From NCBI GenBank assembly GCA_027295365.1, contig JAPULD010000214.1, positions 1 through 12,168 on the forward strand: a stretch of 12,168 nucleotides of DNA, read 5' to 3'. Below, piece by piece: positions 5,826 to 12,168 of the stretch. This DNA is from Planctomycetota bacterium. Its GTDB lineage: Bacteria; Planctomycetota; Phycisphaerae; Phycisphaerales; SM1A02. Both the position numbers and the translations under genes were made by a program. The notes under the pieces were generated by a model that was not told where the DNA came from, made no database searches, and saw nothing but the letters and a program-made list of their open reading frames with translations. Every line of letters starts with the position of its first letter. Position 1 is the stretch's first letter.

Positions 5826-6049
5826 TCGACGGAATGCTGAATTGGTGCAGTCGTCTTTGCATTGGTGGTCTCAAGTGATGCGAGGGAACGGTGATTATGT
5901 CCCCAGCCTCGTCAACGTCAACGATCAATAGTGAAAATGAACCACGGTTTTTTATGGTTCAGGTCGAATATTATCGATGCCTTGAGATCCAGTTCTCATA
6001 ATCGGACCATTGACTGAATCATGGTCGGCCTCGGATCGATAGGCCCTGC

Positions 6050-7489
6050 ATGAACGATCGATACGACCTTCTCTGTCTGGGCTGCGGGCCCGCCGGCGAA
6101 AAGGCCTCGACCCAGGCCAGTTATTACGGCAAACGCGTCGCCATCATCGAAAAGAACACTCGCCCCGGCGGGGCGATGGTGAACACGGGAACCCTGCCTT
6201 CCAAGGCCCTGCGCGAAACGGCCCTGCTGTGCTCGGCCCTGAAACGCACGCCCCTGCCCGGTTCCGAATACACGATCGATCATGGCCTGTCAGTCCCCCG
6301 GTTCATGGCCAGGCGGCTTCTGCTGGAAGAGCAGGAACACGATCGCATCGAGGCGAGTTTCGATCGGCACGGGATCGAAGTGCATCATGGGTCAGGACGC
6401 CTGCTCGATGCTCATACGGTGCAGGTCACCGACGACCAGGGCGAGACGAAGATACTCGAAGCCGACAATATCCTGATCGCCACGGGATCATCGCCATTGC
6501 GACCGGATCACATTCCCTTTGATCACCCAAGCGTCGTCGATGCGGATGGCGTCCTGAACCTGGCGACGCTGCCCCATTCGATGATCATCGTCGGCGCCGG
6601 GGTGATCGGCTGTGAATACGCATCGATCTTTGCGGAAATCGACGTCAAGGTGACGGTGATCAACCCTTCCCACGAGATCCTGGGTTTCCTGGATGGCGAA
6701 TGCCGCGACCATCTCACGCTCATGATGCAAGAGGCGGGCGTGGAGTTCAAACTCGGGCAAAGCGTGAAGTCAGTCACCGGCAAGCCCGGTGGTGGCGTCA
6801 AGGTCGAATTCGAGAAGGGGGCTCCGCTGGAAGCAGATATCTTGCTTTGGGCGGCTGGTCGCCAGAGCAACACGAGTGATCTGGGTCTCGAAGAAGTTGG
6901 CATTGAGATGGGCAAGCGGGGCTTGATCCTCGTTGACGAGCAGTATCGAACAAACGTTGAGTCGATCTTCGCCGCGGGCGATGTCATCGGTTTTCCCGCC
7001 CTAGCGTCCACCTCGATGGAGCAAGGTCGCGTCGCGGCGTGTGCGATGTTTGACATCCCATTCAAGACAAGCGTCGCCGCCCATCCGCCGCTCGGATTGT
7101 ACACGATCCCCCCCGTTTCCTGCGCCGGGATCACGGAGCAGGCGGCTCGGGAATCAGGACGGTCCGTCATCGCGGGTCGGGCTCAGTATCACTTCCATGC
7201 CCGGGGCCGCATGCTGGGCGATGGGCAGGGCATCGTCAAATGCGTGTTCGATCGCGAGACGCATCAACTGCTGGGCACGACGATCGTCGGCCTCGACGCC
7301 ACGGAACTGATCCACCTTGCCCAGAACGTCATCGAAACCGGAGGCGGCATCGAGACGTTCATCAACACCTGCTTCAATTACCCATCGCTTTCGGAGTTGT
7401 ACAAGTACGCGGCATACAACGCGTTGCAGGCCCTCGACCACATCGAACGCGAGTCATCGGATCACGTGAAGATTGCCAAGGCGGCGTGA
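6050..7489 (+). CDS. sthA: Soluble pyridine nucleotide transhydrogenase (SthA/UdhA type flavoprotein)
   Basis: FAD enzyme of the dihydrolipoamide dehydrogenase fold, expected to exchange reducing power between NADPH and NADH in the cytoplasm. The 479 residues show the first dinucleotide motif (GCGPAG, 11-16), IATGSS (143-148), a second NAD(P) motif (VGAGVIGCEYASIF, 181-194) and the C-terminal FAD motif IFAAGDVIGFPALAS (306-320). The redox-disulfide segment of dihydrolipoamide dehydrogenase (GGxCxxxGCxPSK) reads GGAMVNTGTLPSK (40-52), so both cysteines are missing. The C-terminal FNYPSLSELYKYAAYNAL (442-459) has Tyr where lipoamide reductases have the catalytic His, matching SthA. Mycobacterial and enterobacterial SthA often keep the first Cys; here it is Met43. 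The start has no good Shine-Dalgarno sequence, but the FAD motif follows at the right distance. It is convergent with hpnE, with only 15 bp between stop codons. Confidence 0.88.
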   Translation: MNDRYDLLCLGCGPAGEKASTQASYYGKRVAIIEKNTRPGGAMVNTGTLPSKALRETALLCSALKRTPLPGSEYTIDHGLSVPRFMARRLLLEEQEHDRIEASFDRHGIEVHHGSGRLLDAHTVQVTDDQGETKILEADNILIATGSSPLRPDHIPFDHPSVVDADGVLNLATLPHSMIIVGAGVIGCEYASIFAEIDVKVTVINPSHEILGFLDGECRDHLTLMMQEAGVEFKLGQSVKSVTGKPGGGVKVEFEKGAPLEADILLWAAGRQSNTSDLGLEEVGIEMGKRGLILVDEQYRTNVESIFAAGDVIGFPALASTSMEQGRVAACAMFDIPFKTSVAAHPPLGLYTIPPVSCAGITEQAARESGRSVIAGRAQYHFHARGRMLGDGQGIVKCVFDRETHQLLGTTIVGLDATELIHLAQNVIETGGGIETFINTCFNYPSLSELYKYAAYNALQALDHIERESSDHVKIAKAA

Positions 7490-7504
7490 GAAGCTCCCGC
7501 CGAT

Positions 7505-8905
7505 TCAACGGAGTCCCAGCGCCAGCCCAAGCAGCGAGGTGGGGATGTCGTCGACCAAACCCCCTTGACCGGTGATCGCCTCGCTGGCGGCGTAGCCACT
7601 CCGCACCGCCCCCTCCATCGTCGAGGGCCAGCCCACATCGGTCCAATCGCCAGCGAGATAGAGATTGGGGACTCCACCCCCCGCCAAGCCCACGGTTCCG
7701 GAAGCCGGGCCCGGCCTGATTGAATCGATGCCGGGCGTCGGGGCAAAGGTCGCCCTTTTCTCCTTGATCACCCTGACTCGAATGGGGTCGAGGCCTTTCG
7801 CCTTGGGCAAGACGCTATGAATGTCCTTGACCAGACGCCGGGTGATCTCCGCTTCATCCAGATCCATCCACACATCGGCGGCACTGATCACGACGTGCAA
7901 ATGTTGGCGACCCTGCTCATCGACGCCCTTGTTGAACACCCACTGGATGTCATGATCAACGACCGTGAGATGAGGGAGTTCCATGATCGTCTGATCGAAA
8001 AAGAGATGCACCCCAAGGATGGGGCTGTACGCAAAGGCATCAAGTTTCTGCAACCGCGTGTCGGCTTTTCGCAATGTGCTCGAGACAAGCTTGTCGAGTC
8101 GATCAAAGGGCACGGCGCACATCACGGCGGAGGCATCGATCATCCCATCTAGTGTATTGACCCCCGTGATGCGTCGAGAATCATAGGCAAGAGCCTTTGC
8201 CGAACATCCGAGTCGAACTTCTCCCCCGCCTTGTTCGATCATGGAGATCGCGGGATCGTAGAGTTCTCGCAGGGGCGTGGTGGGCAGACCAACTGAGTAC
8301 CCGAAGCGATTGGACATGAATCCATCCTGGAAGACCTGGATGGCGAAGGCCGCCCCACAGCGATCGACGTCGAGATTGCAGGCACTGACGACGATGACGT
8401 TCCAGAACCGTGTGATCACGGACTCGGGTTGTTTGCAATGATCCAGAAATGCCCGAAACGTCGAATCACGCCACTCGAATCGCCCTTTGGAACCCATCCG
8501 GATGATGCGCCACATGGCCTTGGCAATGTGACGCTTTTCTACATTACTCAGGAGCTTCATCCGTCGCATGGCCCCGGCCAGATGCAAGGGCGCCGGCAAC
8601 CACCCCGCGCCCAGTTCATCGATCTCGCCCCGACCCGATGTCCAATACACCGAGTGCCCCCATGCAATACTTTCCAACACGCCCAGCCGTTCGTACAGGT
8701 CCAGCAGGTTTGTACAGCACCCCATGACGACATGCTGGCAATTGTCGAGCGTCTCGCCAGTCCTCGGATCGTCGAAGCTGGTGGCACGTCCGCCAAGTCG
8801 TCGGCTGGATTCGATCAGGATTGGCTTGTACTCAGTTTCAATGAGACGCAATGCGGCAGCAATCCCCGCCAAGCCGCCCCCGATGATGACCACGGTTCGC
8901 TTCAA
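7505..8905 (-). CDS. hpnE: Hydroxysqualene dehydroxylase
   Basis: Flavin amine-oxidase-like enzyme that reduces hydroxysqualene to squalene, the last step of the HpnCDE route. The 466-residue protein has an N-terminal FAD-binding motif (VVIIGGGLAGIAAALRL, 5-21), the acidic ribose ligand Glu32, then SRRLGGRATSF (34-44), and at the C terminus the FAD-closing motif NLYLAGDWTDVGWPSTMEGA, as in HpnE and phytoene-desaturase relatives. The start is a TTG at 8903..8905: no ATG is available before the FAD motif, and a GAGGA lies six bases upstream. The TTG shares TTGA with the hpnD stop codon, so translation is probably coupled. It is the last gene of the hpnC-hpnD-hpnE operon. The stop is 15 bp from the convergent sthA stop, with only a weak GGCGG/CCGCC hairpin (7480..7501) that might end both transcripts. 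Identification is firm because of context and motifs together. Confidence 0.94.
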   Translation of the reverse strand: MKRTVVIIGGGLAGIAAALRLIETEYKPILIESSRRLGGRATSFDDPRTGETLDNCQHVVMGCCTNLLDLYERLGVLESIAWGHSVYWTSGRGEIDELGAGWLPAPLHLAGAMRRMKLLSNVEKRHIAKAMWRIIRMGSKGRFEWRDSTFRAFLDHCKQPESVITRFWNVIVVSACNLDVDRCGAAFAIQVFQDGFMSNRFGYSVGLPTTPLRELYDPAISMIEQGGGEVRLGCSAKALAYDSRRITGVNTLDGMIDASAVMCAVPFDRLDKLVSSTLRKADTRLQKLDAFAYSPILGVHLFFDQTIMELPHLTVVDHDIQWVFNKGVDEQGRQHLHVVISAADVWMDLDEAEITRRLVKDIHSVLPKAKGLDPIRVRVIKEKRATFAPTPGIDSIRPGPASGTVGLAGGGVPNLYLAGDWTDVGWPSTMEGAVRSGYAASEAITGQGGLVDDIPTSLLGLALGLR

Positions 8906-9831
8906 CTCGATTCCTCGGGAGTCAATGGTGCATTACGCTTCACCTTGAACGAGCGCCACTTCGCCTGCAATGCGATCGAACTCTTTCGCAACGAGTTGAG
9001 CGAGATACGCCGATCACCGATGAGTCGCCCCGGATCTCGTCGGATCTTGTCGAGCGTGCCCCGGTAGATCGAAGTCATCGCCCACAGCGAAGGCGCGCAC
9101 GAGGGATGGATCATGGATTCAAGGGATTCCGACTTCTGGTAATACGATTCCGCCCGGTCGATCTGTTGAAGAATGAAACGCTTTGCCGCATCTGGGTTCT
9201 CGCCTTCCCTCATCTGTCGAGGCGTCAAGCCATGTTTCTGAAAATCGCAGCGGGGCAGATAGATACGCCCTATGTCGAAATCCTCGCGGAAGTCACGGAT
9301 GATGTTGGTCAATTGGAACGCGATCCCCCGATCGATCGCGATGGCCTCGGCTTCCTTTTGTTCGTAGCCCCAGATGGTGATGCAGATGAGCCCGACCGTC
9401 GAGGCAACTCGATAGCAGTAACGCCTCAAATCATCAAAGGTCTCGTATTCACGATGGCCAAGGTCCTCGAGTTGGCCATCGAGCATGTCATGAAAGAGCG
9501 ATGCATCAAGACCAAAGCAATCAACGACATGGCTCAAGCCGATCCAGACGGGATCGTCGTCAACCGGGTTTCCTTCCAGCGCGGCGTCGGTCTCCTCGCG
9601 AAACCGTTCCAGCCTCTCGCCACGCCGATCCTGCTCTGTCGTGGTTTCGTCAACCAAGTCGTCAACAAGATCATCAGCCCGACGCATCCAGGCGTAGATC
9701 GTGTATAGGGCCGATCGTTTCGGTTCGGGGGCCAGTTTGAGTCCGTAATAGAAATTCCGCGCCTCGGCGCGGGTGATCCTTCGGCAATGCTCCATGGCCC
9801 CTGAGACGCGAGCTTCCAGAACCGTCGTCAT
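8902..9831 (-). CDS. hpnD: Presqualene diphosphate synthase
   Basis: Joins two farnesyl diphosphates to presqualene diphosphate, the first step towards squalene in the HpnCDE route. This 309-residue member of the squalene/phytoene synthase family has the start pattern AEARNFYYGLKLAPEPKRSA (22-41), where HpnD proteins carry a comparable FYY segment. It has the first Asp-rich motif RRADDLVDD (50-58) and the second, QLTNIIRDFREDFDIGRIYLP (173-193), which bind the diphosphate through magnesium. A four-residue DDLV duplication sits in the first motif (53-60). ATG 9831 overlaps the hpnC stop as ATGA, and its own stop overlaps the hpnE TTG start. The order hpnC-hpnD-hpnE and the Asp motifs separate it from phytoene synthase. 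Membrane association is expected because substrate and product are lipids, but no membrane helix is evident. Confidence 0.94.
   Translation of the reverse strand: MTTVLEARVSGAMEHCRRITRAEARNFYYGLKLAPEPKRSALYTIYAWMRRADDLVDDLVDETTTEQDRRGERLERFREETDAALEGNPVDDDPVWIGLSHVVDCFGLDASLFHDMLDGQLEDLGHREYETFDDLRRYCYRVASTVGLICITIWGYEQKEAEAIAIDRGIAFQLTNIIRDFREDFDIGRIYLPRCDFQKHGLTPRQMREGENPDAAKRFILQQIDRAESYYQKSESLESMIHPSCAPSLWAMTSIYRGTLDKIRRDPGRLIGDRRISLNSLRKSSIALQAKWRSFKVKRNAPLTPEESS
8912..8916 (-). promoter_or_regulatory. Ribosome-binding site that supports the TTG start of hpnE
   Basis: Minus-strand GAGGA, inside the last codons of hpnD, with a 6-base spacer to TTG 8905. Confidence 0.65.
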
Positions 9832-10790
9832 GACGCATCGTTTCCCTTCGGACCAGCCCGGCGCGCCATAAACCGTGCCTTGAGAACGAGACCGAGCCGG
9901 CTCGGTAGACTCAACTTCGGTCGATGCAGAATTGTTTCAAAATTCCACATCTCGATCTGATGCAGGACATGTTGCCCCCCGGCCGCGAACAACCAGAGTA
10001 TTGGCTTCGTCGTCGGTTTCACTTCATCAAGCAGCGGAGCGCCTTGCTCATAGAGATCCCAGGTTCGCTTGACGCATTGCTTGATCACGTCGCGCGACAT
10101 TCCATAAAACATTTGATCAGGCGCGTGACCCAACGCGTTGGTCCGCTTCAATCGCTCATCGAAGTCGTCGATCCCGATCAAGTCCCGGGGAATGTAGATG
10201 CGATCCCGATCCTTGATGTCGCGCGAGACATCCTGCCAATGGTTGGTCAATTGCAACGCGGTGCACGTCGCGTCGCTCATGGCGAAGAGTTTGTCGGTCC
10301 GGGGCTCGCCACAGATCATGAGGACGAGCCTCCCGACGGGATCAGCGCTCAGGTGGCAGTATTCGATCAATTGCGTCCAGGTGTCATACCGGGTCACGTG
10401 CTGGTCCTGCTCGAACGCCTTGATCAGGTCATCAAATGGCTCGATCGGCAGTTCGTGCTTTTCGATGGTTGACCTGAGAGCGACGAAAACGGGATGCCTG
10501 GGCTGCCCCTCGATACAGAGATTCAATTCCCGCCTCCACCAGTCCAGCAGTTCCAGCGACATCTGGGGGTCGCTGATTTCGTCGCCCAGATCGTCCGCCC
10601 AGCGGCAGAACGCATAGAGAGCCGCGAAGTCGTTTCGCAACTCAGGCGGCACGACCATCGAAAGGACGCTGAAATTCTCGGAGTGCCCCGTCGTCAACTT
10701 GCGGCACATCGCCCGAGCCTGATCGAGGTTCAGGACTTCGCACTGGTCGGGGCCGAATCGTGGCAACTGATTGATGGTCAATGAGGACAT
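9828..10790 (-). CDS. hpnC: Hydroxysqualene synthase
   Basis: Converts presqualene diphosphate to hydroxysqualene, the middle step of the HpnCDE route. The 320 residues belong to the squalene/phytoene synthase family. The HpnC-type N terminus is GHSENFSVLSMVVPPELR (35-52), followed by FCRWADDLGDE (61-71, first Asp motif) and ALQLTNHWQDVSRDIKDRDR (178-197, second motif), then IYIPRDL. Residues 272-285 (LWLFAAGGQHVLHQ) and a basic C terminus follow. It is the first gene of the operon and overlaps hpnD by four bases (ATGA), so translation is probably coupled. No clear Shine-Dalgarno sequence precedes ATG 10790. It is divergent from ispH, with a perfect palindrome in the gap. Squalene made here would feed hopanoid or sterol synthesis; no cyclase gene lies in the window. 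Confidence 0.93.
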   Translation of the reverse strand: MSSLTINQLPRFGPDQCEVLNLDQARAMCRKLTTGHSENFSVLSMVVPPELRNDFAALYAFCRWADDLGDEISDPQMSLELLDWWRRELNLCIEGQPRHPVFVALRSTIEKHELPIEPFDDLIKAFEQDQHVTRYDTWTQLIEYCHLSADPVGRLVLMICGEPRTDKLFAMSDATCTALQLTNHWQDVSRDIKDRDRIYIPRDLIGIDDFDERLKRTNALGHAPDQMFYGMSRDVIKQCVKRTWDLYEQGAPLLDEVKPTTKPILWLFAAGGQHVLHQIEMWNFETILHRPKLSLPSRLGLVLKARFMARRAGPKGNDAS

Positions 10791-10809
10791 GGAGATGGGT
10801 ATGGGAAAC

Positions 10810-10822
10810 CTTGAGGCTCAAG
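10810..10822. promoter_or_regulatory. 13-bp palindrome between divergent hpnC and ispH, candidate operator
   Basis: CTTGAG-G-CTCAAG is a perfect odd palindrome 20 bp upstream of the hpnC start and 91 bp upstream of the ispH start. Its place between divergent isoprenoid genes suits a shared regulator site. No factor is identified and the match could be chance. Confidence 0.35.
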
Positions 10823-10912
10823 CACTGTATCGTCCATGCGATCTTCGGGAAAGAAAGGGACCCTGAAATGCCCGGGCGGGCTATGATCGAAAACGATGAG
10901 GACGACCCTTTC

Positions 10913-11971
10913 ATGAAGATCATTCTTGCCAATCCCCGAGGTTTTTGTGCCGGAGTGTACATGGCCGTCGATGTGGTTGACCAGTTGCTGGACATCTGTG
11001 GCGACGAACCGCTGTATGTGTATCACGAGATTGTGCATAACCGCCATGTCGTGGATCGATTCGAGGATCGGGGGGTCGTCTTTGTCGAGGACGTGAATCA
11101 GGTCCCCCATGGCTCGATCGTGGTCTTCAGCGCGCATGGCGTGAGTCCATTGCTTCGGAAGCAGGCACGCGATCGCAAGCTTCAGGTTGTCGATGCAACC
11201 TGCCCTCTCGTGACCAAAGTTCATGCCGAAGCGATTCGTTATGCCAGAAAGGGATATCAGATCCTGCTCATCGGGCATTATGATCATCAGGAGGTCATCG
11301 GGACGATGGGCGAAGCTCCGGACGCGATCCAGATCGTCGAATCGCCTGAAGACATACCGGGTCTGTACATCATCGATCCTGACAAGCTGGTCTACCTGAC
11401 CCAGACCACGCTGAGTCTGGACGATGCGAATATCTGCATCAATGCTTTGAAGAAAGCGTTTCCGAACCTCAAGAGTCCTCCCAGCGAGGACATCTGTTAC
11501 GCCACCACGAATCGCCAGATGGCGGTACAGGCCCTGGCTCAGTCGTGCGATCTCGTACTCGTGGTAGGCAGTCGCAATAGTTCGAATTCCCAGCGTTTGC
11601 GTGAGATCGCCGAGGCGTCGGACACGCCAGCCCATCTCATCGACGATCACAACGAACTCGATGAGGCGTGGTTTGATGGCATCGAGTCGGTGCTGGTGAC
11701 GGCCGGGGCCAGCGCTCCCGAAGACCTGGTCAAGGGACTCATCCTCCATCTCGTGCAGCGATATCAAGGCGTGGTCGAACTTCACAATCTCGTTGACGAA
11801 AAGGTCGAATTCGGGCTCCCCGGCACGCTCAAGCAGTTCATGCGTCAGCGGAATGTCGACCCCGAGGGGAGGCGGATCAGCATGGACTCCTCCAAGGCCA
11901 TCAACGCCTGGTTCGACGAAAACAATATTGATCATCAAACCGTCGATCTGACGGTCGGGGCGACCTCGTGA
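10913..11971 (+). CDS. ispH: 4-hydroxy-3-methylbut-2-enyl diphosphate reductase
   Basis: Last enzyme of the MEP pathway: reduces HMBPP to IPP and DMAPP using an oxygen-sensitive iron-sulfur cluster in the cytoplasm. From ATG 10913 the product has 352 residues. Its three cluster cysteines are Cys12 (LANPRGFCAGV), Cys97 (VDATCPLV) and Cys195 (DICYATTNRQ). The substrate-binding His42 (EIVHNRHVV) and His125 with the catalytic acid Glu127 (GHYDHQEVIGTMG) are present, as are YLTQTTLSLDD (161-171) and VVGSRNSSNSQRL (217-229). The frame stays open further up, with ATGs at 10868 and 10883; I prefer 10913 because MKIILANPRGFCAGV matches the usual N terminus and the extra residues are acidic and not conserved-looking. 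Its stop overlaps the start of rlmN (GTGA). It is divergent from the hpnC-hpnD-hpnE operon, which uses isoprenoids downstream of IspH. Confidence 0.95.
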   Translation: MKIILANPRGFCAGVYMAVDVVDQLLDICGDEPLYVYHEIVHNRHVVDRFEDRGVVFVEDVNQVPHGSIVVFSAHGVSPLLRKQARDRKLQVVDATCPLVTKVHAEAIRYARKGYQILLIGHYDHQEVIGTMGEAPDAIQIVESPEDIPGLYIIDPDKLVYLTQTTLSLDDANICINALKKAFPNLKSPPSEDICYATTNRQMAVQALAQSCDLVLVVGSRNSSNSQRLREIAEASDTPAHLIDDHNELDEAWFDGIESVLVTAGASAPEDLVKGLILHLVQRYQGVVELHNLVDEKVEFGLPGTLKQFMRQRNVDPEGRRISMDSSKAINAWFDENNIDHQTVDLTVGATS

Positions 11972-12168
11972 GTACATCACCCGACGATCGATTGAAATTT
12001 TTCGAGCAGACCCCGGCCTCGCTGGCCACGTTCGGGGATGAGCATGGATGGCCCGGGTTCCTGGCCAAGCAATTGCTTTCCTGGGTCTACGAAAAGGGCA
12101 TCACGAATCCCGATGCCATGAGCGACATCGCCCTTCGACACCGGGAGACCATCGCCAAGCGATTCACG
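11968..12168 (+). CDS. rlmN: RlmN-like 23S rRNA (adenine-C2)-methyltransferase, N-terminal 67 residues, cut by window edge
   Basis: GTG start at 11968 overlaps the ispH TGA by four bases (GTGA), so the two are probably translationally coupled. The 67 visible residues hold the helical N-terminal domain of the RlmN/Cfr family: GWPGFLAKQLLSWVYEKGIT (27-46), followed by NPDAMSDIALRHRETIAKRF. These match the family pattern of a Gln-Leu-x-x-Trp-x-Tyr-x-Lys-Gly segment and a Met followed by an LR-type helix. The radical-SAM CxxxC cluster motif lies beyond the window, so the catalytic part is unseen. By family knowledge RlmN methylates A2503 of 23S rRNA and also A37 of some tRNAs. Both IspH and RlmN need iron-sulfur clusters. 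Cfr, the resistance relative, is less likely in this housekeeping context. Confidence 0.82.
   Translation, partial: MSTSPDDRLKFFEQTPASLATFGDEHGWPGFLAKQLLSWVYEKGITNPDAMSDIALRHRETIAKRFT

Larger units (their letters stand above)
5651..6049. other. Hairpin-rich divergent intergenic region between the poly-Asp gene and sthA
   Basis: Nearly 400 bases with no supported gene. Five inverted repeats are present: 5691..5710, 5765..5783, 5809..5825, 5938..5961 (TGAACCA/TGGTTCA, 10-nt loop rich in T) and 6005..6026 (GACCAT/ATGGTC). GGACGGA occurs at 5746..5752 and 5818..5824, and both copies can pair with TCCGTCC at 5810..5816, so two mutually exclusive folds exist. CATAAT at 5997..6002 resembles a -10 box, but no -35 sits at the right distance. 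The region must carry the promoters of both genes and may hold a structured leader. Confidence 0.5.

Noticed and set aside
4916..5878. 320-codon plus-strand open frame across the VOC gene end and the poly-Asp gene
   Set aside because: The translation is Arg/His-rich out-of-frame sequence in its first part and antisense to the poly-Asp gene in the second. It also reads through a strong hairpin at 5216..5241.
5982..6002. TTGAGA and CATAAT as a promoter for sthA
   Set aside because: The spacer is only 9 bases, far from the 16-18 needed, and planctomycete promoters are poorly defined.
10778..11980. 400-codon open frame on the minus strand opposite ispH
   Set aside because: It is the antisense shadow of ispH, whose cysteines and motifs are all in place; no ribosome-binding site or domain supports the other strand.

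Overview
The window looks like chromosomal core DNA of a GC-rich member of the Planctomycetota. This rests on three things. A 64-bp double-hairpin repeat at 892..955 would spell GGTGFQPV and NGQDARST if read as protein; I recall these spurious peptides as common in planctomycete gene predictions. A complete hpnC-hpnD-hpnE squalene operon is present. Several genes have weak or no Shine-Dalgarno sequence. The lineage is an inference and was not tested by any search. No mobile element, CRISPR array, tRNA or rRNA gene was found.

Layout: (1) 1..225, 5' part of a GroES-like co-chaperonin on the minus strand, divergent from apt (372..890, adenine salvage). (2) 891..1031, a convergent gap packed with the double-hairpin repeat, a good intrinsic terminator for the minus-strand gene, and one more hairpin. 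(3) 1032..2600, a two-helix membrane SPFH/band-7 protein with an unusual N-terminal half of three repeat-like modules. (4) 2601..3004, a divergent regulatory gap with overlapping palindromes. (5) 3005..4210, hppD (4-hydroxyphenylpyruvate dioxygenase), then a terminator and a Tat-signal VOC-fold protein (4335..5192). (6) 5270..5650, a small minus-strand protein of unknown function ending in eight aspartates. It is preceded by a hairpin-rich gap of about 400 bases (5651..6049). (7) 6050..7489, an SthA-type pyridine nucleotide transhydrogenase. (8) 7505..10790, the minus-strand operon hpnC-hpnD-hpnE with 4-bp overlaps. (9) 10913..12168, ispH and the start of rlmN on the plus strand, also overlapping by 4 bp.

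Metabolic logic: IspH makes IPP and DMAPP, which (through farnesyl diphosphate made elsewhere) feed HpnC/HpnD/HpnE to give squalene for hopanoids or sterols. The two transcripts start back to back, so shared control is plausible. IspH needs electrons and an iron-sulfur cluster, RlmN is a radical-SAM iron-sulfur enzyme, and SthA balances NADH and NADPH. HppD belongs to tyrosine breakdown, but no homogentisate dioxygenase is in view.

Most genes are ordinary. The places most worth a second look are the repeat architecture of the SPFH protein, the exported VOC protein beside hppD, the poly-Asp protein with its structured leader, and the palindromes in the divergent gaps. I see no convincing new defence or mobile system.
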